Assembly (NCBI GenBank): GCA_964429855.1
Contig: CAYSDM010000002.1
Location: 62,001-126,000 of the forward strand
DNA from: CALLMM01 sp964429855
GTDB lineage: Bacteria > Armatimonadota > Chthonomonadetes > Chthonomonadales > CAJBBX01
DNA: 64,000 bases
Direction: 5' to 3'
A program made the position numbers and the translations under genes. The notes under the pieces were generated by a model. That model saw only the letters and a list, made by a program, of their open reading frames with translations, ran no database searches and had not been told where the DNA came from. Numbering within the stretch: the stretch's first letter is position 1; every line of letters starts with the position of its first letter. Shown here one piece after another: positions 26,272 to 35,570 of this stretch.

Positions 26272-27119
26272 CATCCTTTCGCACCGATGAATGGCTTCAG
26301 GAGCGTCTCCACAGCCTGTGGGAGACCTTTTTCCGCGATGCACAGAAGGGATACCCGATGGAGGCGCGATTTGGCGCGCGCGCCCGCTATCGCTTCGGCT
26401 CGATTGTCGGGCGACATGGCGTCTGCCTGATTCGCGTCAACGGTCTGTTCGCGCATCCCGATGTGCCGGAGTATGTGGTGGACGCCACGCTGGCGCACGA
26501 ACTGGCGCACTATGTTCACGGGTATGGCTCCGGTCTGAAAAAACGGCACGCGCATCCCCACCGGGGAGGAGTCATTGAAGAGGAGATGGCGCAGCGGGGC
26601 TGCCTCTTTCTGGAGGAGAAAGCCGAACGGTGGCGCAGGCAGCGATGGCAGGCTTTCTATGCAGATCACTGTCAGGATCGCCTTGCGCGGAGCCAGGAGC
26701 GTCGGCAAAAATCGCAGAATACCTGGCAAGCCTATCTGGAAACGCCCGGCTTCCGCACAGAGGAGTGGTTGAACGTGCGACTGCAGACTCTCTCTGCCGC
26801 CTTCGGTCTGACCGAGCCGCCGTTTCGCGTCACATGGCATCGCGCCACGCTGCGTCAGAACGGCGTCTCCTACTATTATCCGCGTGAAAAGGTTGTGCGC
26901 CTGCACGGTCTGCTGGCGGATACCCGCGTGCCGGAAGCTGTACTCTCCTACGAGATCGCCTACTGGATCGCCTATCATCAGGCAGGAAAGGAGTGGGAGC
27001 GGATCCTGACAGCCATGCGGCAGGCAGGGCTTTCTCGCACAGTAGAGCGGGCGCTCTCCTGGCGCAGACGCGCCTGGACTCGCGTTCTTCGCTCCCGGCA
27101 TCCTTTGCGCGCCGACTGA
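26268..27119 (+). CDS. SprT-like zinc metalloprotease with degenerate second copy
   Basis: A 283-aa protein, start overlapping the helicase stop. The first half has LAHELAHYVHG with the zinc-binding HExxH at residues 77-81, as in SprT/WSS1 proteases that cut DNA-protein crosslinks. The second half (from about 160) repeats the layout: FRTEEWLNVRLQTL mirrors FRTDEWLQERLHSL. There the active-site segment is YEIAYWIAYHQAG, so the first His and catalytic Glu are lost. Coupling to a DinG-like helicase suggests a joint repair role. Duplication followed by loss of one active site is inferred from the alignment by eye. Confidence 0.75.
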   Translation: MTSFRTDEWLQERLHSLWETFFRDAQKGYPMEARFGARARYRFGSIVGRHGVCLIRVNGLFAHPDVPEYVVDATLAHELAHYVHGYGSGLKKRHAHPHRGGVIEEEMAQRGCLFLEEKAERWRRQRWQAFYADHCQDRLARSQERRQKSQNTWQAYLETPGFRTEEWLNVRLQTLSAAFGLTEPPFRVTWHRATLRQNGVSYYYPREKVVRLHGLLADTRVPEAVLSYEIAYWIAYHQAGKEWERILTAMRQAGLSRTVERALSWRRRAWTRVLRSRHPLRAD

Positions 27120-27123
27120 CAGT

Positions 27124-27152
27124 TTGCCAAATGGAGGCGATTCTGATACAAT
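27124..27152 (+). promoter_or_regulatory. Promoter of the GNAT acetyltransferase gene
   Basis: TTGCCA (27124-27129) and TACAAT (27147-27152) are 17 bp apart, starting 5 nt after the previous stop. The ATG at 27124 lies within it and is rejected as a start. Confidence 0.75.
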
Positions 27153-27183
27153 ACTCCATCCATACCCTATCGGGATCAGGAAG

Positions 27184-27690
27184 ATGACGACCACACATTC
27201 GCAGACCGACCGGCAGACGCAGGGGCTCCTCCGCAAAGCGCGCACCAGCGACGCTCTGGCAATGCAGCGACTGATTAACGGCTTCGCCGATCAGGGGCTG
27301 ATGCTGCATCGCAGTCTGGGTGAGTTGTACGAAAACATCCGCGACTTCTTCGTTATTGAAGAGGATGGGGAGGTTGTCGGGTGCGCCGCGCTGCATGTCA
27401 GCTGGAAAGACCTGGCGGAGCTAAAGTCGCTGGCGGTATCGGACGCCTCTCAGGGCAAAGGCTATGGTCGAATGCTGATCCTTGCCTGCACCGAAGAGGC
27501 GGACGCGCTGGACATCAAGCGGGTCTTTGCCTTGACCTATGTGCCGGAACTGTTCGAGAAGATAGGCTATCTGCGCGTGGACAAAGCGCTGCTGCCCCGC
27601 AAGGTCTGGACGGAGTGCGTCTACTGTCCCAAATTCCCGGACTGCGGTGAGATCGCCGTCATTCACCAGCGCCCTGAAACGGTTGGCTGA
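27184..27690 (+). CDS. argA: GNAT-type amino-acid N-acetyltransferase (glutamate acetylase)
   Basis: A 168-aa protein with AGGAAG just upstream of its ATG. The sequence follows the short GNAT-type N-acetylglutamate synthase pattern: LRKARTSDALAMQRLI, LGELYENIRDFFVIEEDG, WKDLAELKSLAV, acetyl-CoA loop QGKGYGRML, and VFALTYVPELFEKIGY. The end has the diagnostic ECVYCPKFPDCGEIAV. It would acetylate glutamate with acetyl-CoA, the first step of arginine synthesis. The 3' end overlaps the start region of the permease gene. Confidence 0.85.
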   Translation: MTTTHSQTDRQTQGLLRKARTSDALAMQRLINGFADQGLMLHRSLGELYENIRDFFVIEEDGEVVGCAALHVSWKDLAELKSLAVSDASQGKGYGRMLILACTEEADALDIKRVFALTYVPELFEKIGYLRVDKALLPRKVWTECVYCPKFPDCGEIAVIHQRPETVG

Positions 27691-30334
27691 TCCGTTGTTC
27701 GCTTCCGTCTTAAGTCGTTTTCTGCCCTCTCTCTACCAACGCGCCTTCACGGATACGCTCTCCCTCGCGGACAATCCCATTGCGGTGCGGGAGATGCGGC
27801 GCGACCACCGTCGGCGCGAACCCTTTCTCCTTGCTCTCATAACGCTGCTGACTCTGCTGACCATGCTGCTGCTGGTGATGGCGCTGGTGAAGTGGCGGCT
27901 GGAGAGCATCGGTCTGCGTCACGGAATTCCCTCGTGGCTGGGCGGCAGTTACGGCGCGCTGCTGCTGGCATCCGTCTCCGGGATTCATGTCTGGTTTGTC
28001 ATGCACGCCTCCCGACGGCGCACCCTGTACTTCTTTTTGCAGGAGTACCGTCAGAACACGCTGCCCGCTCTTCTGATGACGCCCGTTCCCCCGTTTCAGA
28101 TTATCCTTCAGGCTGCCGTTCACCCGTTTCTGCAGGGGATGCTGATGGCAGCCGCCGGACTGCCCTTCTACGCCTTTGCCTGCAGCCTGGGCGGGGTTCG
28201 CCTCCTCGACATTCCCATGCTCTACCTGTTCTTCGCCATGGTCGCCTTTACCCCGCCCCGATGGTTTGTGCCGGTCTTCGGCGGAATAGAGGCGGAGGCG
28301 ATTCAGAAGCGAAAACAGGGCGTCAAAGCGACAAGCTATACGGATGCTCTCATCAGTTGGCTGATCATTCTCACCTCGCTTTCTCCCTTCACGCGCTGGA
28401 TATTCGGCGGATTCGGAATGGTCAATCTGCTGATTATCCTGTGGCAGTCGCTGCCGCGAGACCTGGGGCTATTCCTCCTGGCTTTCCCCCTTACCTGGGT
28501 GATCTGCGCGGCGCGATGGCTCTATACGCCGTTTCCTTTCTATGCCTTCTCGCTCCCTCCTATCCTGCTCATTCTGCCGCTCTATCTCCTCGCCAGAACC
28601 ATGCGGATCTGGGAGAGCAGCATGTATCTGCGTATCGGCGAGAATGAACAGATGTATGCGCTGTGGGATATGCCGATCTACTGGCGCGCCCGCGCCGCGC
28701 ATGGTATCCTACTGGCGTTCACGCTCCTCGGACTTTTCTGGAAGCCGTTTGTCGCCTCGGAACTCACCTCCACGATGGTCAGCCTTCTGGCTAAAAGTCC
28801 GGTGTTAAGCCTGATGGGCCTGATCTGGCTGGGAGGCTGGTTGGCAGGGCTGGCAACCTGGGGACGTCTGAGAATGCTCTACCGCCCACAGGTTCAACAG
28901 GCGGTCTCTCTTTCGCAGAATTCGGAGGCATCGGGAGGCGATGCCTCCGCGATTCGGCGCGCTAACGTTCTCTACCTTCTGACGCCGTTTCTGGCGGTGT
29001 TCTCCCTCTATACGATTGCCTGCCTGCTGGCGCTGAGAAACCCCTTCCCGCTTCCGGCGCTGAGGATGTGGGGACAGATCGCTCTGGTCGTCCTGGTGGG
29101 AACGCTTCTGACCTACGCGCTGGCGCCGCGCAGAACAGGAGCCTATGTCGCGCTGCTCCTGATCCCGCTGGCGGGCATCTTCAGTCCCTATCCGTCGCTC
29201 AACGCGATTCTCTCCGGTCTCTCGTCGCTCAGCCCGTTGACGGGCATTCTCTGCCTGACTCCCCACACGCAGCGCATCGCCTCAAAGGCGGCGCAGAACC
29301 TCTCGATTCAGGCGGTTGTTCCCTCCTGGACCAGCTATCTGCTCTGGGCGGCAGGGCTGACGCTCTTCTGCCTGTTTCTGCGCCGCCAGTTCCAACGAAA
29401 CGATGCGACAGGGCGCAGCAGAGAAGCGGCTGCCGCTGTATCCGACGAGGAGCTAACGCTGAAATCGGGGCAGGAGAAGAAGGACTATCCGGCAGCGCTG
29501 CGTCTGATCGCCTGGATTCAGGATCGCACGGATAACCCGATTCTGATAAAAGAGGCGCGCGTTCTCTTTCGCGGACGCCTGACTCCCGTAGACATGGCGC
29601 TGATCGGGATGCTGTTGACACTCCTGCCTCTGGCGGCTTTCTACTATGCGGATGCGTCGCGGTTCTTCCTGGAGGGGATGGCAAAGCAGTTTTTCGGCGA
29701 CAGTGTAGCCGGTTACGGAACGATCTGCGGCGGACTGATCGCCGCTGCCATGCTGTTGATGGCGGCGGTGTGCCCGTTTGTCGGGGCATCGGTCTGCGGG
29801 GGGGCGTTCGGTAAGGAGAGAGATAAGTCCACACTGGGATTCGTTCTGGTCACGCCGCTCACCTCCCAGGAGATACTGATCGGCAAGCTGCTTGGAACGC
29901 TTACCCCGTCGCTGCTGACCTTTGTTATTCTGGTTGTCTGGAGTCTGCCGTTGCTGCCCGGCGTGTTTCTATGGGGCGGATCACCGATCCGGGTGATTAC
30001 CGGATACCTGCTGCTGCTGACGCTGCCGGTGATTCTGCTGCTGACGTGCGGGCTGATAGGGCTGACCTGCGCGACTCTCCTGCGAAAAGAGGCGGACGGG
30101 GTCGGACTGGCGGTGCTTGTGAGTACGGGCTATGTGGCGGCGATCTTTATCACGTTTTTGAATCTGACAGTTCCCGAATCGCTCTCCATTCTGTCCGGTC
30201 CGGCAGGCTGGGTGTTGTGGGAGTCGCTCTATGCGCTGCTGCTGCTCCCGATCTGCCTGCTGGTGATGCAGTGGCGAATGCAACGCGCGCGGCGGGGAGA
30301 TGTGGCGTTCGAGAGTGTGAAGACGCAGGCGTAA
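27647..30334 (+). CDS. Double ABC-2-type membrane permease
   Basis: An 895-aa protein with roughly 20 hydrophobic segments. Two related halves are visible. The first opens with LADNPIAVREMRRDHRRREPF and the second (about 625 on) with DRTDNPILIKEARVLFRGR, both being the amphipathic N-terminal helix of ABC-2 permeases. GKERDKSTLGFVLVTPLTSQEILIGKLLG is the matching cytoplasmic loop. No ATPase gene is adjacent. The GTG at 27647 overlaps argA by 44 nt; TTG codons near 27683 are possible alternatives, so the start is unsure. Substrate unknown. Confidence 0.75.
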   Translation: MRSPSFTSALKRLADPLFASVLSRFLPSLYQRAFTDTLSLADNPIAVREMRRDHRRREPFLLALITLLTLLTMLLLVMALVKWRLESIGLRHGIPSWLGGSYGALLLASVSGIHVWFVMHASRRRTLYFFLQEYRQNTLPALLMTPVPPFQIILQAAVHPFLQGMLMAAAGLPFYAFACSLGGVRLLDIPMLYLFFAMVAFTPPRWFVPVFGGIEAEAIQKRKQGVKATSYTDALISWLIILTSLSPFTRWIFGGFGMVNLLIILWQSLPRDLGLFLLAFPLTWVICAARWLYTPFPFYAFSLPPILLILPLYLLARTMRIWESSMYLRIGENEQMYALWDMPIYWRARAAHGILLAFTLLGLFWKPFVASELTSTMVSLLAKSPVLSLMGLIWLGGWLAGLATWGRLRMLYRPQVQQAVSLSQNSEASGGDASAIRRANVLYLLTPFLAVFSLYTIACLLALRNPFPLPALRMWGQIALVVLVGTLLTYALAPRRTGAYVALLLIPLAGIFSPYPSLNAILSGLSSLSPLTGILCLTPHTQRIASKAAQNLSIQAVVPSWTSYLLWAAGLTLFCLFLRRQFQRNDATGRSREAAAAVSDEELTLKSGQEKKDYPAALRLIAWIQDRTDNPILIKEARVLFRGRLTPVDMALIGMLLTLLPLAAFYYADASRFFLEGMAKQFFGDSVAGYGTICGGLIAAAMLLMAAVCPFVGASVCGGAFGKERDKSTLGFVLVTPLTSQEILIGKLLGTLTPSLLTFVILVVWSLPLLPGVFLWGGSPIRVITGYLLLLTLPVILLLTCGLIGLTCATLLRKEADGVGLAVLVSTGYVAAIFITFLNLTVPESLSILSGPAGWVLWESLYALLLLPICLLVMQWRMQRARRGDVAFESVKTQA

Positions 30335-30337
30335 GGG

Positions 30338-31627
<1,290 letters not shown>

Positions 31628-31648
31628 ATCTCTCAGAAAAGAGCGGCG

Positions 31649-32137
31649 CTACCTTCTGTCGTCCAATTCCAGATAGATCAACGGCTCACCTGTACGCACC
31701 AGCTTCCCGTTGGCGGCGACGATCTCCACCACCCTTCCCGCGTGTTCGCTGGGTATCTCGGAGAAGACCTTCATCGCCTCGATCAGACCGATAGACTGCC
31801 CGACCTCGACCACGTCCCCCAACTCTACGAACGGGGGCTGATCCGGTCCGGGAGATCGGTAGAAAACCCCGATCATCGGCGACTCGACCGCAATGCGATT
31901 GCCGCCGGATTTCAAACTCTTTTCCGACGCAGCGATCTCAGAGGCAGGCAGATAGAACGCCTCCTCTTCCGAAAGCGGCGGCTCCTCCGGCGCAGGACGT
32001 TGACGCGCCATATATCCGGCTCCGCGTATCCGAATTCGCGTCCCGCCCTCCTCCACTATCAACTCCGACAGACGATGCGTCTCAACCAGCCGGATCAAAC
32101 GCTCGATCTCATTCAGTTCAATATCCGTGTCGGACAT
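31649..32137 (-). CDS. accB: Biotin carboxyl carrier protein of acetyl-CoA carboxylase
   Basis: A 162-aa protein. The N-terminal helix (LNEIERLIRLVETHRLSELIVEEGG), a Pro-rich linker and a C-terminal biotinyl domain are in the usual order. ESPMIGVFYRSPGPDQPPFVELGD leads to GLIEAMKVFSEI, in which the Lys is the biotin site. It carries CO2 between AccC and AccA/AccD. It is the first gene of a pair with hom, an unusual partner since accB normally precedes accC. Its promoter has a terminator hairpin a few bases after the predicted transcript start. Confidence 0.95.
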   Translation of the reverse strand: MSDTDIELNEIERLIRLVETHRLSELIVEEGGTRIRIRGAGYMARQRPAPEEPPLSEEEAFYLPASEIAASEKSLKSGGNRIAVESPMIGVFYRSPGPDQPPFVELGDVVEVGQSIGLIEAMKVFSEIPSEHAGRVVEIVAANGKLVRTGEPLIYLELDDRR

Positions 32138-32229
32138 GGTTTCGCGAAGACACTCCTGATTGTTGGCAGTTGTGCGCGTCTACAGAAGACCCGGAGCGAA
32201 ATCCTCTGCTTCAGGATCGCTCCAGACAC

Positions 32230-32263
32230 AAAACAAGAAGGGCATAGAAGTCTACGCCCTTCT
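32230..32263 (-). terminator. Terminator at the 5' end of the accB leader
   Basis: A 13-nt arm (AGAAGGGCGTAGA) pairs with TCTATGCCCTTCT (outer 11 bp solid, one G-U), followed on the minus strand by TGTTTTGTG. It may end the GH32-like gene's transcript, but it lies downstream of the accB promoter, so it also sits in accB's own leader. A second hairpin (GGAGCGA / TCGCTCC) follows near 32191-32223. Confidence 0.7.
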
Positions 32264-32273
32264 ACCTGTGGCA

Positions 32274-32302
32274 AGTATACCATTGCGCCTGCGGACTGTC
32301 AA
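32274..32302 (-). promoter_or_regulatory. accB-hom promoter
   Basis: On the minus strand TTGACA (32302-32297) and TATACT (32279-32274) are 17 bp apart. The predicted start near 32267 lies only about 5 nt before the terminator hairpin. Confidence 0.8.
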
Positions 32303-32340
32303 GAATGCGGGGTTTGCCTCCAGCGCGTCAAAAGGCGCTC

Positions 32341-33780
32341 TCAGCCGGAAGATCCAGCCTCTGCACGCATATGAAGTGTCGGAGATCGGAAGTCCGCCTC
32401 GCCTTCAGAGACGAAGACGCCCCAGTCGCCCTGCGGCTGATTATACATCCGCGCGCTCATGGCGATTCGATCCTCCACATAGACCTCGCACACCGTTCCT
32501 TCCACAAGAACCTTCACCTTTAGCGGTTTTCCCGGCGCAAGCGGCACAGGCCTCTCCAACTCCACCATAAACGGCAGGTCGCCAGCGCGGGGCCAGGAAT
32601 CGAAGACCAGCCGGTTGCGCCCCGGCTCCAGCCGAAGGTAGTAGGCTGCTTCCAGGTCGGCGTCCGCACGAAGCATCAAGCCGCAGGCGCGGGTGTTCAG
32701 AGCAAACGTGACGGTCGTCTCGATCCGGCACTGCTCCGGCAGCCGTCCGGCGGTGGCGCAGGCAAAGGAGTCCGGCGCGCGCAGATGGACACGGCTCTCC
32801 TCTATCTCGCAACGGCCGATTCGCGGTTGAAAGCGAATCGGCTGATCGCGGGTGAAGATAGCCTCCACACCTGCAGGAGGGCGCACGAAGAGATCGCCGT
32901 CCGCCTCCTGCACGATCTCATGCACAACCAGACTGCCGCCCCACTGCCAGGAACGATAGTCCTGCTCGCCCTCGCGAGTCGGGTTCCACCCGAACAGATA
33001 TCGCCGGGAGCCGTCCGAGGCCGTCTTCGCGGCATAGAAGGCGCGTCCGTCAAAGGTGTCGTTCTCCGGGGCTGTCCAGGGTCCATGCAGAGAGCGGCTC
33101 TTACGCCATCGGGTCACCGTGCGGTCACTGAACTCGGAGAAGAGCAGATACCACCAGTCGCCCATCCGAAAAAGGTCCGGGCATTCGTGCGTAAAGTAGA
33201 GACCCGGCGACCATAACGGCTCTCGCGCCTCCCAGGTCTTCAGGTCTTTCGAGGCGCAGAGAGCCGTACAGCCGCGACGCCGCGACGGACCGCCCGACAG
33301 GCGTGCCGCCAGCAGCATCCACCACTCCCCCTGCTCCTCATTTCGGAATACGAAAGGATCGCGCCAGTCGTTCGGTTCATAGCGGTCGGATGGGGCAAAG
33401 AAGGTCTCTTCCGGGAGTTTGCGCCAGCGCAGCAGGTCGTCGCTCACGGCGTGCATGACGCCCTGCTCCGGTTTGCCCTCTTTGCGCAGGTAGGGATTGT
33501 GCCCCGTATAGAAGATATGAAACTGCCCGTTCGCCTCGATCACGGAGCCGGTGAAGACATAGAGGTCCTGCTCCTCCTTTGATCCTCGTGGCAGCATCTC
33601 GCCATGTTCGGTGAAATGCACGAAGTCGCGGGTGCTGATCTGATACCAGGGCGTCCCCTCGCCATGTCCTGCCGGGTCGCGCCAGTCTTGGAGATAGAAC
33701 AGCCTGTACTCCCCGTTCCAGTAGAAGGGAATAAAGTCGCCTGCCCAGGCATCGCGCGGCTTATAGAAGAGAGCGTTCAT
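32341..33780 (-). CDS. GH32-like five-bladed-propeller glycosidase
   Basis: A 479-aa protein starting at 33780 (MNALFYKPRDAWAGDFIPFY). The first aspartate motif (AGDFIPFYWNGEYRLFY), WRDPFVF (RDP motif) and THECPDLF (EC motif, acid/base Glu) are the three GH32/68 active-site blocks, although the usual WMNDPNG is altered. A C-terminal beta-sandwich (LAPGKPLKVKVLVEGTVCEVY) matches the GH32 C domain. No signal peptide is visible. It would act on fructans or sucrose-like sugars. It starts 17 nt after the caspase-like gene, as the last member of the injection cluster; whether it belongs functionally is doubtful. Confidence 0.8.
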   Translation of the reverse strand: MNALFYKPRDAWAGDFIPFYWNGEYRLFYLQDWRDPAGHGEGTPWYQISTRDFVHFTEHGEMLPRGSKEEQDLYVFTGSVIEANGQFHIFYTGHNPYLRKEGKPEQGVMHAVSDDLLRWRKLPEETFFAPSDRYEPNDWRDPFVFRNEEQGEWWMLLAARLSGGPSRRRGCTALCASKDLKTWEAREPLWSPGLYFTHECPDLFRMGDWWYLLFSEFSDRTVTRWRKSRSLHGPWTAPENDTFDGRAFYAAKTASDGSRRYLFGWNPTREGEQDYRSWQWGGSLVVHEIVQEADGDLFVRPPAGVEAIFTRDQPIRFQPRIGRCEIEESRVHLRAPDSFACATAGRLPEQCRIETTVTFALNTRACGLMLRADADLEAAYYLRLEPGRNRLVFDSWPRAGDLPFMVELERPVPLAPGKPLKVKVLVEGTVCEVYVEDRIAMSARMYNQPQGDWGVFVSEGEADFRSPTLHMRAEAGSSG

Positions 33781-33797
33781 GCGTATCCCCTGAACCC

Positions 33798-35564
33798 TCA
33801 GCGTTCGACCGTGTCGTAGGTGAAGGTGCGGATCGCCCAGCGCGCCTGTCCGTTCTGAATCGCTTCCAGCAGGGCGCGCAGATGCGCCAGTTCCGCCTTC
33901 GAGTAGGCGGGATCGTCGTCCTGCCACTCCGTGCCGGAGGGCGGATCCAGCGATGGCAACGGCGCGGAGGACACGATCATCAGGGCGCGATTGATGGTCT
34001 GCCCTTTCGGCGGAAGCGCCCGGATTCGGATGCCGCTGCTCTCGGGCCAGCGCGTCGTACCGATCCTGACTCGATTATTGGGCGCAAGCGGCGCGGGCCA
34101 GAGCAGATGCACCAGCCCGTTCGGATCCTGATTGAGAATGTAGAGATTTCCCTCTACCGCCGATTCGATCTGGATCACCAGCGAGTCGCTCTGACGTGGA
34201 TTACTGGTATCGGCGGTATACTCGGCTCTGTCCGTGCGGACACTCCACTCGCCCGGCAGGTTCTGTCCGGTCTCCGCCATGCGATACAGCTTCAGCACGT
34301 AAGCCTGCCGCTGAATATAGTCCGCGAGTCCGTCCTGCATGACCGCCGACATATCCTTGCCCGACGCCGTTTTCAGCCGAACATCCTCCACCTCCGTCCC
34401 TTTCAGCTTGGCGGAGAGGTGTCCGCGCGAGTAGTCCATGATCTGAATCACACGGTCGGGACGGGCGGCTCCCGGAGCCACCAGTATCACGCCCTGAAGG
34501 TTATCCGCGAGATAGGTTTTCAGCGGCGTATAGAGTTCATCCAGAATCCGTTTGCGCTCCTGATCGCTGACATCCAGCACATCCAGAGAGACCCGCAGAT
34601 TGCGATCCATCTCCTTGCGCTCGTCAATCACCTGCTTGAACTCCTGCTGCTGCTGAGTGGTGGGCGGAGGAGGCGGCACAGCAGGCGGGTTCTCCGGCGT
34701 AAAGATTGCGCGGTCTCGCAGATCGAAAGCCAGATCGGTGCGCGCTGGAGAGGGAACCTGTCCGGGCATATAGTCACGCGCTTTGGAGAGGAAGAAGCGC
34801 CGCACATCCTCCGCCATCTCGCCCCAGGTCGGGCGCTCCGGATACTTCTTACCCGCCGCGCAGATCAGTTCGTAGGTGAATGCTCCCGACCAGCGTCCAA
34901 AGGTGAGTTCCCACTCATAGCTTCGTCCGCGCGCCGTCGTTGCGGTCAGGCATACCCCCGGTCCGCGATATATCCGCTCTCGCGGTATGCCCTGCCGAAC
35001 GACAGAGCGGGGCACATCGCGCCAGGGACGAAACTCGCCGGACTTGCGCGCATCGCCGACAAAGCAGGTATCCAGGATCACCGCCACCGTAACGCCTTTG
35101 CGCTCCAGCCGGGTCGCCCACTCCTCCACACGGCGCATGCGAACGTCGTTGCGCGGCGACTCTTTCACGCCGTCAAAAGGAACCAGGGTCGGCTCCATGT
35201 TTCGCACATCGTTGTTATTGCGGGGGTCGGGAGCGACCGATCCGCGCCCGCTGAAGTAGAAGACCGCCTGATCGCCCCGCTGCGCCTTCGTCTCGATCAG
35301 CCCCATCTCCCGCAGGATATCGGCGTTGCGCGCCTGCGAGTTGCGCAGCGCGCTCAGGTTCTTGAAGCCAAAGACGCCGAGCATTCGCCGGGTCAGTTCC
35401 AGGTCGGTGGAGGCTCCTCGCAGCCGATCCCGCTCCGCCGTAATGAAGGAGTACTGATCCACCGCAACCAGCAGCCCGTAACTACTCTGCCCGGAAGCGG
35501 ACAACGCAGGCAGCATCGTGCAGACAATCGCGGTCAAAACCGCCTGGTAATAGAGTCTGCGCAT
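33798..35564 (-). CDS. Caspase-fold protein lacking the catalytic His, with DUF4384-like end
   Basis: A 588-aa secreted protein; signal peptide ends near LSASGQ. The caspase domain (about 28-290) has YGLLVAVDQYSF and AVILDTCFVGDA with the nucleophile Cys at 167. Where active caspases have SGHG, this one reads YFSGRGS, so Arg107 replaces the catalytic His. A Pro-rich linker (PPAVPPPPPTT) follows, and the last ~150 residues (WSVRTDRAEYTADT, LVIQIESAVEGNLYILNQD, WPESSGIRIRALPPKGQ) match DUF4384, a beta-domain often fused to bacterial caspases. It is probably a pseudoenzyme that binds or regulates. It lies 6 nt after the NlpC/P60 gene. Confidence 0.8.
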   Translation of the reverse strand: MRRLYYQAVLTAIVCTMLPALSASGQSSYGLLVAVDQYSFITAERDRLRGASTDLELTRRMLGVFGFKNLSALRNSQARNADILREMGLIETKAQRGDQAVFYFSGRGSVAPDPRNNNDVRNMEPTLVPFDGVKESPRNDVRMRRVEEWATRLERKGVTVAVILDTCFVGDARKSGEFRPWRDVPRSVVRQGIPRERIYRGPGVCLTATTARGRSYEWELTFGRWSGAFTYELICAAGKKYPERPTWGEMAEDVRRFFLSKARDYMPGQVPSPARTDLAFDLRDRAIFTPENPPAVPPPPPTTQQQQEFKQVIDERKEMDRNLRVSLDVLDVSDQERKRILDELYTPLKTYLADNLQGVILVAPGAARPDRVIQIMDYSRGHLSAKLKGTEVEDVRLKTASGKDMSAVMQDGLADYIQRQAYVLKLYRMAETGQNLPGEWSVRTDRAEYTADTSNPRQSDSLVIQIESAVEGNLYILNQDPNGLVHLLWPAPLAPNNRVRIGTTRWPESSGIRIRALPPKGQTINRALMIVSSAPLPSLDPPSGTEWQDDDPAYSKAELAHLRALLEAIQNGQARWAIRTFTYDTVER

Positions 35565-35570
35565 AGTTGT

